A stretch of 64,000 nt of DNA from Neckera pumila. Lineage: Eukaryota > Streptophyta > Bryopsida > Hypnales > Neckeraceae. The notes beneath the pieces were generated by a model. That model saw only the letters and a program-made list of their open reading frames with translations, had not been told where the DNA came from and did not search any database. A program made the position numbers and the translations under genes. The DNA lies in contig OZ018409.1 of assembly GCA_963969595.1 (NCBI GenBank), forward strand, positions 43,041,282-43,105,281, read 5' to 3'. Positions 11,750 to 24,078 of the stretch are shown one piece after another. Each line of letters starts with the position of its first letter. Positions within the stretch are counted from its first letter, which is position 1.

Positions 11750-12652
11750 TCCCTAAAGGACCGTTGTCCCTTCAGGGGCACAAATGCGATTTTGGACAGG
11801 TACCTATGGACTAAAGTTTTGTCCTGATTTTTTGAAACTTTTTTTGAAGATATAAAAAATGATAAGCTTTGTGGGAATATACTTATTTTTTCAATCAATG
11901 CCCTGAGAACAAAAGTTATGCTCAAATAAGCTCAAAACAAGGGAGAGGGGGCAGCAAAAAAAAATTGCAAATTTAATTTTTTTTTTTTCATAGATTACGT
12001 TTTTGTCTATCTGAAAAGCTTTGATTCATCTCATTTGGATTTGTTATGAGAAAGTTATAGACAAGCTTGTTTTTTGGGCAATTAAAGCATCTTCTTGAAA
12101 AAATAACTTGTAGGATTCATTTCTGAATGCAATTTTTGCAACTTTTCAAAAAAAAATTTCCACATGGTTTTATTTTTTTTCTAAAACAATCTCACCATTG
12201 GAATTAGTGCATTTTAATTCCATCTAAAAGGTATTAATATTTTAGATTTCCCTTCTATTTTGTACCTACTTCTACTTGACAATTTTTTTAAGTATGAAAA
12301 TCAAGTTTTTTTGAATTTTTTTTCCCTCAACTCTGAACTCAATTCTCTACTATAAAGATTTAAAGCTCAAAACTATGTAGTGCAAAAAATTTAAGTTAAA
12401 AATGTTCAAAGTCAAAAATTCTAATCCTGCAATGTGCTGAAAAACTTTTTTTTCCACTTTAAATGCACATATCTTGCAATCTGTGAGGTCCAAAAATCTA
12501 AAAATATTTCCACACATTCTCATACTAGTTATGTGTAAGATCCTATGGTTAGATGTGCAAAGAAAACAATTTTCAATTTTTTTAACGCTTTGCTATAGAA
12601 ATGGCAGTTTTGAGTGTTTTTTGACAGAAAAATGGCCTTGGTCCTTTGAGGT
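11750..12652. mobile_element. TTAA-target MITE-like element, copy A (903 bp)
   Basis: The left end is TCCCTAAAGGACC and the right end GGTCCTTTGAGGT, a 13-bp imperfect terminal inverted repeat. It is flanked by TCAA on the left (a decayed TTAA) and TTAA on the right. The interior is homologous, in opposite orientation, to copy B at 26080-26999: for example the block around 12440-12570 matches the reverse complement of about 26150-26310. No coding capacity was seen. Confidence 0.8.
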
Positions 12653-14161
12653 TTAAAGTTGGGAAATTTGAATTCTTATTTGGAATCTAACACCAAATTC
12701 AATTGGGAATGCTTCAATGTGGAGCAATCATGACAAATTTTTGCCAAAATCTTACTTCATTTTAGCACTAGCTACCTCATTAACAGCCTTATAAAAAAAA
12801 AAAAAAAAAGATGAAGTCCCCAACATTTGGATGAAAGTTCCTACTGATAGACAATTTATGAATGAACACTTCAGTTACGGTGATTCTTTTCCATTTTCTC
12901 CTCACATTTGTGCAACCCACTGTGCACTCGCTCAACCAATGAGAAAAGAAGCAAAACTTGTTTGGTACAAATAAGGTAGGAGGCTTGAATTCTGAAAAGT
13001 CATTTAGAACCGCCATATAGACTCGTTTAGAATGAACATGAGGTGGTCTTTAAATGGACCTTCTATAGTCATTGAATGGATCAATAAAAAAAACTATTAT
13101 TTATTGCCAGAGCCAATTGTTGTCTTGCTTTCTCCATTTCTCTCTAGGAGTTGCAAGTGAACGGTTTATGGAAGACCTAGGGTCATAAATAGGGACCTAT
13201 GACACATCTTGTTTGAAAATTCATAAGTAATTCAAAAATGCTTCAAAAAATACGAAACGACTTGGGTTACAATCAAAATCTATTTCTCTTTGGCCAGAAA
13301 ATGAGCAAAAAATAATCCCATCCAAGAAACCACATGAAAAAGGGGGACCAGCCCTTAGATGCTCGCTTTAAGAGCCTCCTACCTTAATGCGGATTCGTGA
13401 ATGACGGAAGCTCGGAACCCACTGACAGAAACTGACCGACTTGACATCATGCATGCATGCCAACCGCCTTGTGGAACAAACGAAGGTGATGAGGACCCGA
13501 GGTGCAATGATCAAAGCCCTGACGTTTGCCTAGGCGGTAGCTGCGCTTTGGGAGGCGGTAGGAAACCACGGTAGGAAGCTTGGAGGAGACAGGACCCTGG
13601 GGGCCAAGGATATTTGCAAGCGAAGATACTGGCTTGGGAGCTTACCTGGCGGGTCCTCCATTGGTGGCCTGCGGGGCCACAAGTATCTCCAGCACTGTTA
13701 TCTCTGACTGGATCCTCGAAGGTCTTGTAACTTAAGTCTTGGATCTTCAAAATCCTCGAGCTTGGGTAGCCTCTCCTGTTTACAAATTCAATTTAAAAAG
13801 AATCGTGGATTTGGGAGAATGTTCCTGTCAAACTTTTCGGTGATGCGCCTCGTATTGAAATCCCAAAAATAATAAATAATAAATAATAATAAGTTAGGAT
13901 TACAAGAAATGATCTTCCGAGTCTCACTGATGAGAGAGCCAACTCATAAATATTGCTGCAGCTTCCTTGCCATGATGCCAACCATGGGAGTCGCCAGGGG
14001 TATACTAACTAACCTTCTCGAGTGAAACCTTCTCTAAGAGCTAAGAAAAAACACTAACCCGGAAATGGGTGAGTGAAGCAGAAACTGTGAAGCTAGAGAC
14101 TAGAGATACCTGTGTACCTATGACAAAACAGTGCGTAGAGGACGGGATCCCAGAAAGGGGA
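12653..14161. other. Spacer downstream of NAA25
   Basis: AT-rich to about 13300, then a GC-richer stretch (13330-13760) that includes a 79-codon minus-strand open frame (13511-13750) with no recognisable domain. The last part should contain the NAA25 3' UTR. A 17-base A run lies near 12792-12808. Confidence 0.45.
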
Positions 14162-17100
14162 TCAGAATTTTAACGACTTCATGACTTGCAGCCTTGAATT
14201 GCAAGAGTCTCTGATACCCACCAGAGTTGCTTGATGGCAGTCGATAACGTCCTTCACAAGAGTATCCCATAACTTGGGCCTTGAATTTTCGTTTTCCAGA
14301 CCTATTGTCAAAGTTCTCGAAAGGGGATACAGAGTAGAGACAGAGTGTTTAAGAAACTCCTCATGGTTCTTGTCTTTGATTTGGCCAAGGTAATCCGTGG
14401 CCCAAGAACTACATGTTTCAATCTGGGAGCATAAGGTGTAGATGGCCTCTTGAAGAGTGGCTATGATATTCTCTGACGAGTTCGGCACAGACTGTGGATG
14501 CTTTTTCTTTTTGCTTCCAGATTGCAGTCCTGCTGTCCAGGATTGTAGGCACAACCCAAACCATGCCATGCTCTCCGTGGTCAGCTTTATGACTTTCTCC
14601 GCGGTCAGCCTTACCATACCTGACAAAAAATCCTCCGAAACAACGGGTGTAGCAGACATGGCTTCATGTAAGCAAGCCTTCATGAGTACAGTTACATTCA
14701 CCAAAGAAGCAGAGAGCAGATCCTTCGGGCATGTAGAATCATATCGTTGGACAGGAAGTAAAGCCGCAGTCCAGAAAAGCGCCAGAGTAAGCGCCTCAGT
14801 AATCCCAACCTGGAAGGCAGACCCCCACATAATGCTTATCAACAGACCCCCACATCATGCTTTATGTTTAATGCTCCAATAAAACAACCATCTCCTATAT
14901 GCTCGCAAGCAATATAGTCTAGCACAATCCAATCACCAGAACCAATTCCCTCTGCTCGGCGATCCAGTACCGAATGCAACAAGCAGTCAACTACAAGAAT
15001 TTATCACCATGCACGAATGAATGGCACACGATACTCTTTCTAAGGTAAACATAATCGACATTAAGAGGCATCCGTGCGGCCAACAATAGAGCCTCAATGC
15101 GCATGGACTTAACAAGATTAGGGCAGGAAAGGACCTCATAATCAGATGAAGTGGCTATTTCAGACAACCAGAGACCCAAATCTTCAACGCAGACTCCCAG
15201 TGATCTTGAGTATTCTAGAACGAGCTCCTTAAGCTGGGCAGAAACACGAAGGTCAGCCTCTCTATTACCGGAGTTGTTAGTGAGGGCCAGATGCAACAGC
15301 CGGGGCAGCATACATCTTAGTTTCAGACGCCTTTTAGAATAGTCTTGTTTCTTCTGAAGTTCCTGCAATCGACACAACCAGGACATATCCAGCAAATTTA
15401 ATGATGCAATGAATCACCACAGAAGCCAGCAGCTTTTACTTGATTTTCCTAAATTCGACATAATTAAAGCTTCAAAATGTACGATGAACTTCTTGAGCTT
15501 CAATGCAAAACCGGGCTTACTGAGGCGGCACATGACCGAAGGAAAAAGATTTCTAATGTTTGTTCAGATTTGATGCAACACATTGTACAAATGACTGCAC
15601 TGAAATTTCAATAGGAAACAATCATATAATTCCTACTAGACTTCAAAACAGAGAGATACCTCGACACGATCCCCATTCCGATGTCCAGTACGCTCAGAAG
15701 ATTGCGATGACCCTGAAATCCAATTGTCAGCAGACAAATTCAGAACCGAAGATGCACCTAACACGATGGGGCCCGAGTAAATGTTGTGAAGTTAAAAGCG
15801 AAATATACCTGCGAGAAGACATTCTTCTGGACTAGGTGACCACCACGGACGCGTTTCTAAATCCTCATTGAAAGCCAGAGTATCTAAACGGCCATCTCTT
15901 GCCCACTCCAGCTGTGCAAGACCTCCATCCATACTATGCAGGGCAACCTAGCATCACATCACATGAGAGTCAAACGTACATAATAATGCGTTCATACGTC
16001 TAAGGGAATTTCTTATTGTATCATGATACCCAATTCAATCAAAAGCAATTTCAGTTCTGCATCCCCTTTACCGAAGGATACAAACCACAGGATAAAAAGG
16101 GAATATGTATTCAGAACATTTACCTCCAGTTCCTCTACATTATTGGATTTCCGTTTCAACGTCAAAATGTCAGACTCAATACGTGCAACCATGAGCTGAT
16201 GTGACCTTTCTAGCTTCCTTTTGAAAGCTACAAACTCTAGCACCTGGTAGAAAGAGAAAGAAAAGAAGGTAAGAATGCAAGATAAGAGCATATCTCAAGT
16301 ACATCTCAAGTAAAGCAGCGCAATTTCTCCCAAGCTCTCACTAGATGCGAGATTTCGCGCACAAAAACAAGAAAAAGATTGCGCTTGTCATTAAAACGAA
16401 GCGTACTTTGGTGTAAGTATTGTGATGGTAAGCGAGAATAGCAAGATCTGCAGCTTCCCGTCTGTAATCGTCATGAAATTTGATGATGTCATGGGTCATA
16501 GAATCCAAAGCATCCCACTCCAGAGAGCTTACAAGGCTTGGCAAGATATGGTGTGACATCGAATCCAGGAGGATATACTTAACGTCTGCAGCTTTGAACC
16601 TGTGCCAAACAGCCCCATTCTTAACAGAAATTCTCTATGAAAGCGATAAGAAAAGCATTGACAAGAGTTTTCTGCACTAGGCTTGAAACTTTAAGAGGTA
16701 AACGCGAGTGGACGTCACTCATTACACTAATAGCGACATTTAGGGCTGTTCACCCAACAGTGTTACTTACCCTGCTGAAAAAACTATTTACAGGTGACAC
16801 TAATCAGAAACTTCTAATCAAGTATCTACAAGTGTAAAGTTGACATTTAGCGTTGGTAACATTGGCAAGATTGTGGACATTTAGTGTTAGTGCTTGCAAT
16901 TAGTGTTACCAAATACAAGTATCATTATTGGTATAGTTTCCGTAACGATAACGGAACGAAGATAAAGTCAGTCGAGATACTTACCAAGTCCAAGCAAGTT
17001 TAGGAGCGCCCAGAAATGAATAAAAATTCACGAGCAAAAACTTGTGAAGTGGATGGTACCTGCAAAAAAGATGACTAGGGTAAGTAAAAGCAGGTTCGAT

Positions 17101-20100
17101 GGAAGCACTGACCATCCTTTATTTGATTAATACGAAATCTTGCACCACAATCACAGAGCTAATCTATGACGAGGGGACCATCTCCAATAGTCAAATGACT
17201 ACAGTATGGGAGAAACTTCATACCGTTGAAGAGATAGCCCCAACTCAAGAACAAAAATAGACTCCAATATGCAGCCAATATGCTTTGTTTGGAGAAACAG
17301 CTGTACAGGCACAATAATATCAGGAATTAACGCATGGAAAGAAGATTTATAGATCTAGAACAAGCAACCAATTAACAAAGTTTCAACAGACTGCACAAAT
17401 TAAAAGTCTAGAAGACTACCGGATTTGCAATTACGGACGAAAAATACAAATTAGGACTGTGAGTAACATAAATTCTAATAAACATCTTGCGAAATAGAAA
17501 AGAATCCATACATTCGTTCAATTCACGCCCATACCTCCACTAGAAGGTCACTAATTAACGTCAAAAATTCTCCTCCAAGCATCGCTTCTTGAGAATCCAA
17601 TTCTTTAGAAAGTTTCACACTCTCAAGGAATAGCTGTCCAATCTCTTCAGCGGTATCTAGTAATCCTGTTAAAATAGCAGTTAACAAACTACTTAAAGGA
17701 TATTTCAGCAATCAGAAACTAGACTCAATCAGGACACTGTAGGCCAGAAAAACAGCACATAGTACTCAATCTCACAGCTAATTAGACTTAAGCCAACCAA
17801 ATCAAAATCTGACAATCAAATCAAAATCATACATACATATATTAAATTAATACATACATTAAATTAATACACATATAGTTTCATCAACTTTGACAAGAGA
17901 AATAACATGTCTTGTAAAAACAAGCGTAGCTTCAGTACGAAGAGTACCAGCCTTAGAAGCATGTGCTCGCTGCCAGCCCAATCGTCTTTCGACCTGAAAA
18001 GTAGCCAAGCGAAAGTGTAATGACTTCACAGGTGTTGTTTCTGAGGGCAGATCTTGAGAATATCGATGCATTTCCTTGATGAGCCACGATTGTTGATCTT
18101 TGTCAGTATGGAGTATAAAGCCCATCACATCCAATGTGAAGCTGGCCATAGATCCAAATCTGGTGAACAAATGCCAGAGTGCATTAATTTCTCTTCCATG
18201 TCGAATATACTAAAGACAGCTTAACATTGGCTACGAAGCGCTAGAGCACATGAACTATAAGCACCAACGACAAAATTGAGCTGCCTGAATTAAGATCAAT
18301 ACGCAAACTGAATGGCCATGCACATCAAGAAAATAGTCAGTTTCCATTCAAACTAAACCTTTGAAAGTAATTCAATATTGATTGCGCCAGACGTGCAGAA
18401 GGCATATCTGCTGCACTCGCATGGGATATAAATATCAACCGTCTTTTCTCTATTTCCAGTTCAGCAAGATAAGGTGCTCGCCGTACTTCTGGCACTCTCA
18501 TGGCTTGCAGTTCAAGGACAAATGCATGAACTCGCTGCAATATAGCCTCAAACTGTCAATCGCAACACACAAGGATGAGCACATCTCTAGCCATGTTAAG
18601 CAACAAGTCATTCCTGCTTAGTTGATAGAAATGTGCATTAACAATTCGTGTGACCATCATAGATTTAGGTGCAACATCCGATACGCTAACAACTGACGGT
18701 GAGTCCGGCTTTCAGCAGGATCAACTGATTCGGTCGTATCAACAGTGCAGAACATAAACCGAAACTATAGTCCTTTAATAGAAGGCACGTCGCAAACTGA
18801 CTGTTATGTTTCCGATCGTGTAGTATCTCTTGAACGAAGAACAAGTATCAATTTGCATCCTATGAATTCAGAGGCAATGAGCCATTACCTCTTCTTTATT
18901 ACTGGATGTCAAAGAAAGAGACTCTAAATCGTTGGAAACTAGATGCACAGGATCCAGCGTTGCATCCAAAAACATCTGAAAAGCAGCCCAATCGTCTGAG
19001 CTGCAACCATACCCCACACTCAAGACTTCGAATCCACCAAAAACATGGCGTCAATCACCAAGCGCACTACCCCTAGCATACCTGGATTAAACTCGTGATA
19101 TGAAATCTTAGAAATAAGTGATACCTCTCAGAAACACAAGGTCAAGTTACACCACCTGCTAGAAGGAAGCAACATAGCTAGTGGTCAGGGATGCCAAGTG
19201 TCTCAACCCTTTGCGGAGATTAAAAATGCATACCTCGTCTTCATGATTACTTGAAACACATCCGCTGCCTCTTCATGTTGATGTAAGTTCACAAGGAGCT
19301 CTCCCTGCGAACTTAATGACAAACCATGCCAAATCAAGCAATTTTTAAATTTTTATTTAACCAGAACATGGGACAATATACGACAAGGATTTCTGAAGAC
19401 CAGAATTGCAGATGAGATAATGTTCACCCAGAAGCAACCGATAATATATTACCATTTCAAAATTCTAAAATCTATTGCTTGTGAGGAAAGTAAACGTGTA
19501 TTATATAGTTTTCTAACAATAAACTAAGGCAATAGGTGAGATCCAAGCACACCTGCAGCCGCAGTCGATCCACGTCAATTGTGAGCAGGTCACCAGACAA
19601 TCCCTCCAATAATTTCAATGCATCATCATACTTTTGCTGGCGCTTCAGAATATTTATATAAACTAGAAGTCCTGCGAAGCACAGACCGAGAAAAGACTTC
19701 AGAACAAAGATCAGTGACAACAACACGGAGAAAAATGAGCATCTGCCAATAATACCCAGTAACAAAATCTTTTTACTCTGACAAACGAAGCATATTCTTT
19801 CCATAGAAGTGTTGCAATTCAAACAAAAATTCGTCTACATCCCAAAAATCATAAATTACCTTCTCGTTCTTGCAAACCATGAACTTTGACGTGTTTCTTT
19901 AGCATTGCCTCTGCCAATGGGAGGAGTTTGCTATTGTCATGATCAACCTGTAAGTCATTTTGTATGGTCAGTAGACAACGCCAGTAGAACTAGATGTTTT
20001 AGCCCAGATGGCTTAATAAGGACAATGTCCAAACGAGATTGACGGAAAATCGTTATCTTGAATCTCATACCGTGATCGCAAGAATAACTCCGCAACAGAA

Positions 20101-21361
20101 CTACCCGCAAAATGAAATTTGAGCTTTTTCATGAATCCATCAAACAATAACAGCGTTGTGATTCATTGTAATTGTTCAAGAATGTTGTGAATGAATGCTA
20201 GAAACCCGAACATTGCTTTCAGGGCAGGATCTTTAACTCCAAAGGGAGGCATCTCTGAGCCACAGCCTTAAATTAAAATTCGCAATGAACACGTATTTCT
20301 AATTATCAACGCTTCCAAATAGAGTAAAATTGTAACAAACCTGTAACAAGATGCTGCAGACGGCCCAAAGAAGAAACCGTGCTTCTCCAGCTACTTTATA
20401 CAATCTAAATGCTACCTGTTGACAATCCCGGAAATCCATAGTCCCGTCCATATTCTCAGTCAAACCACGCTCAAACTGTATGACCTCCAATTCATTTCCC
20501 TCTCTGAAAGATTTTTCAATTCTATTTTAATTCAAGAGAACGATCTAAAAAAGAGAAGGTTTTGACATAGTTTCAAGCAGTCCACCTGCTGTTGTTTAAC
20601 ATATAGATACTGCCGAGCATAGCAGTTGAACAGAGCTACTTGATAGTCCATGTTTTTTGGAATTTTTGAGCAAGCATACTCGAAAAGCTGTGTTGCTGCG
20701 TCCACTGTCAATGGACAGGAAACGATATCAGCATCTCATAAACTCATCCACTACCTCAACAAATGAAAAGAGCGCCCTGGTTCCACTCCAACAAATTAGC
20801 CCGCCAAGATGATTTCCCGCCTTCACTACTACTTTGCAGACGCACACCAAATTAAACGTCCACTAACAAACGGCTCAAAAGCATCACACTTTAACCGCAC
20901 TCCTAAGATCAGAACAGAACCAATACGAGGAACAGAAAAGCAGAGAAACTCATAAGAACAAGTACGCACACATATTCAGTCGTTGAAACACGGTCTGCAA
21001 AGTATTGAGAGTGATATCATCAAGAGGATTCGCAGACTTAGCACGAAGAGCTAATTCGGATGCTTCTTCCATTTTCCCTAACTTCTCCAGGATCAATGCC
21101 TTCAAAGCCTGCATCTCACATAGAGATTCAACTCAGAAATTGACATTGAAATTGAGCTGAAGTTATCAGAAGTACAACTTGCAATCCAGAATTAACAATC
21201 TCGTCCTCTACCAAAAACGAACGTACAAAGAGATAAGCAGAATCGGCATGCTTCGTCAACAAGCCCGAAACAAGCTTCATTGCCGGCTTGTACTGCCGAT
21301 GGTCGATGGCGTCCCATAGCGGCTTCAGTTTCCTCTCAGGGATTCCTCCCCTGCTCGACAT
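14162..21361 (-). CDS. NAA25: NatB N-terminal acetyltransferase auxiliary subunit NAA25
   Basis: Nineteen exons on the minus strand, 982 residues: 21361-21227, 21108-20970, 20704-20586, 20415-20341, 19947-19860, 19671-19553, 19304-19234, 19000-18889, 18552-18359, 18159-17948, 17665-17535, 17300-17224, 17059-16985, 16599-16407, 16243-16124, 15947-15809, 15712-15660, 15362-15114 and 14809-14162. All junctions are GT-AG and keep frame. The product is the TPR-repeat scaffold that anchors the catalytic NAA20 to ribosomes, so NatB can acetylate proteins starting Met-Asp/Glu/Asn/Gln. Diagnostic blocks are GGIPERKLKPLWDAIDHRQY at the N terminus, AGEARFLLWAVCSILLQ, APYLAELEIEKRR, DSQEAMLGGEFLTLIS, ADLAILAYHHNTYTKVLEF, ETRPWWSPSPE and a KKKK stretch near the C terminus. 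Length is close to the plant family norm of just over 1000. The exon 18 donor (GTTAAG) is the least certain join. Confidence 0.92.
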
Positions 21362-21939
21362 GACCGCCTTCCTACACGAAGTACGCAAACCACGACATAT
21401 GCAACACGGATAACTTAGAGTGAAGAGAAAGACGAAATTTCGTCCTCCTTGCTACCACGCCAAGGCGCTGCAACTGAACGTTGATCCTGCAAAAATCAAC
21501 AAATTCTTCGACTGCTGTACATTCAATCCCAAGCTGGGAGACGGACAGAGTCGGAACGGAGGGCGAGCCCTAAGCCCTAAGGAGTGTCCAAATAACCGCG
21601 TTCATATTATTACCAGTGAGGGTAAGTGTGAACACGGCTCCCTCTTCTTTGTCACAGTTAACCTCTTCTTTGTCACCTGAGACCTTTCTTGAATTTTGGC
21701 ATTTAAAAAAATATATATAGGCGATAGGGCACCTATATTATTTACCTCAATTTCATCAAATTCATCTTACAAATATAACATTGTCCTCTCCAAGGAAGGA
21801 TAATTCCCTCCTTGATGCACGGGAAGAAATTAAGTCATAATCCTAGGCATCTGATTGGCATTGTAGGTATACTTTTGCTTTGATTGTTAGTTGCACATAT
21901 TAATCAACTTAGCAATAGGGTAATGACATTGGGAGGCTC
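21362..21939. promoter_or_regulatory. NAA25 upstream region
   Basis: Sequence just upstream of the NAA25 ATG, expected to hold its 5' UTR and promoter. No definite promoter element was identified. An 86-codon plus-strand open frame at 21420-21680 lacks any recognisable domain and is not called. Confidence 0.35.
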
Positions 21940-21960
21940 TTGTTTAACATATAGATACTG
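21940..21960. repeat. 21-bp block shared with NAA25 exon 3
   Basis: These 21 bases are identical, in the same plus orientation, to 20592-20612, which is coding sequence of NAA25 exon 3 (its minus strand encodes QYLYVKQ). Here the block immediately precedes the Helitron helicase remnant. Confidence 0.85.
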
Positions 21961-21961
21961 A

Positions 21962-22231
21962 CTTTGTAATGGCTCTTGCCTTATAGTGACACGTCTAAGC
22001 AATTGTATTATTGAAGCCCGGATATTAACCGGAAGTCATGTAGGAGAAATAACTTTCATTCCAAGAATCACACTTCAACCAACAACAACAGAAGTACCTT
22101 TTAAATTATCTAGACGACAGTTTCCTGTGAAAATGGCTTTCACTATAATAACCAACAAATCTCAAGGTCAATCTGTTAAATATGTAGGGGTAAATTTGCG
22201 GACCCTAGCCTTTTGCCATGGTCAATTGTAA
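21962..22231 (+). pseudogene. Helitron PIF1-like helicase remnant (C-terminal part)
   Basis: The open frame reads LCNGSCLIVTRLSN, then HVGEITFIPRITLQP, FKLSRRQFPVKMAFTI and NKSQGQSVKYVGVNLR, ending FCHGQL and a stop. These are the conserved C-terminal helicase motifs of the RepHel protein of plant Helitrons, which normally continues into YVALSR. Only about 90 codons remain, with no Rep domain and no start. It is a dead fragment that marks past Helitron activity next to NAA25. Confidence 0.88.
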
Positions 22232-23363
22232 GTAGCACTTTCTTAGACAACATCCATCCATTTGTTGAAAGTGCTTCTTCTTCAATCTATAGCAAAAACA
22301 ATGAACATTACATATCCAGAAGTTGTAATATAAATTCAACATGTGGAAACCATTTTTTAAAGTTCTTTTGTTTCATGACTCTAAATCACTTGTTAATTCA
22401 TCACAGACCCTTTATATTGAACCTTTACGTTTAAATCTTTATATCATTTTTATTAAACTATAGATAAATTAGTACAAAAATAAAATGAAAAACAAAAGAA
22501 TGATAAACTATAACAAAAATTGGGCCAACAGCACAGGGCTACACTAGTAGAATTCCTCTAAGTGCATGGTGCCAGGACTATGTACTAAGAGAGGTGTAAT
22601 AATGGCCACTAACTAACTTGGCTTCTAACCATTACTTTGCAAAGAAAGTGCTTATAATTGGGCACCTACTAAGTACTAGTGTTTTTTTTATTGGCTAAAA
22701 ATCGCCAAAATTCACCCACCGTCCATGTACTTTGATTTTACTATAGGAATTAAAGGGATAGAAATTGTATTTTTCTTGCCTAATTTCACTATCCACTGAA
22801 TCATATTTAGCCATCTAGCTTTGTGCCCAAAAGCTCACATTGCCACTAAACTCAATAAGCACCAGTCTATAATTGCCTATACTACTCTCATTACGGCCAT
22901 ACATTCCAAATAAGGTTGCCAAATCTTATCCATCAAATCCCATCTCATCACCTACTCTAATGTGTATTTCAATATCCAATACATTAAAGTACTTTCTACA
23001 ATGCACTTGTGTGTCACCATACTACTCTCTTGTACAAATAGACTAAGAATCAAGACCTTTATCAAGGTTGGGTGCCCATTGCGATGAATTTGAAAGGATC
23101 ATTATTTTACAATCAATGTCACAATCCACCTTAAATGAAGGACTTTTTAGTTTGGATATTGAATTTTGAAGCAAAGTGCAAAAGATAGATCAATTTAAGA
23201 CAGAGTGGGATACTATAGGTTCCAATCCCTTTTTGAATAGTATAGTTCTTGAGCAATATAGTCATTTGGTAGTTAGAGAGCTCCTCTTTTAAATGATAAT
23301 TGAGCTTTTAAGTTAATTACATTCTTAGAATCTTATTTGTAAATGATGGCCTTAGATTTGCTA
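22232..23363. other. AT-rich spacer
   Basis: No gene, RNA or delimited mobile element seen. It may be further decayed Helitron-derived sequence, since it lies between the helicase remnant and a Helitron-like element, but no terminus was found. Confidence 0.4.
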
Positions 23364-24078
23364 TCATACTACTAAAATCAGAACTCCCTCTGTAATATCA
23401 CAAATGCTACCATTGATAATAGGGGCTCATGCTTGCTATGCTATACATTCATTGTATCACATATTAGTAAAATTTTGATATATTTGAATAGAATGCATGA
23501 TAATGATTTCAATAAGTCTTTGAAAAAATTAATTTTAATATTTTATAAAAATATTTTCAATCATGCATACATAAAAATAGTATTTTCACACAATGTTATA
23601 TTATAGAAATAGAGTAGTAGTTTGCAATCACCTCTGTAATATCACTTTTACAACTTTTATGATTTCAAAATTATATTGCTACTACTAAATGATTTGAGAA
23701 ATTTATTCAATTGAAGCGATTTTGGATTTCACAACAATTAAGTTGTTCATGAAGTTTTTGAAATTTACAAGTTTTTCTTTCCAATTCACCAAGTTTTTGG
23801 GTTGCCATTATTCGTAACAATTGAGTCAACTTTTGAATGCATTACAATAACTGTGTATCTTTTACAGTATTCACCATTGGATATATTTCATTCATCATTC
23901 AATAAATATCTATTGTACATTTCAATATATGCTTACTTATAAACAAAATCATACAAAGATTTTAGTAATTTCTATTTGAAGATTTGTTGAAATTTTTGTT
24001 TTGCATTTTATCTAATACATAAAAATTCTAATAAAATTCTAATGATGAATGCTTAGCATAGCAAGCGCCAACTGCTAG
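23364..24078 (+). mobile_element. Non-autonomous Helitron/Helentron-like element, copy 1 (715 bp)
   Basis: Begins TCATACTACTAAAATCA and ends GCCAACTGCTAG, with A immediately before and T immediately after, as expected for Helitron insertion between A and T. A subterminal inverted repeat pairs GCTTGCTATGCTATACATTC near the left end with GAATGCTTAGCATAGCAAGC near the right end, a feature described for Helentron-derived short elements. Related copies are at 43695-44409, 48994-49709 (inverted) and 57166-57749. No coding capacity. Confidence 0.82.

Noticed and set aside
13511..13750. 79-codon minus-strand open frame in a GC-richer patch
   Set aside because: No start context, domain or neighbouring exons; not enough to call a gene.
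14162..21361. Initial idea that the long minus-strand gene is the meiotic TPR protein ZIP4/SPO22
   Set aside because: The N terminus GGIPERKLKPLWDAIDHRQY, the AELEIEKRR block and PWWSPSPE match NAA25 rather than ZIP4.
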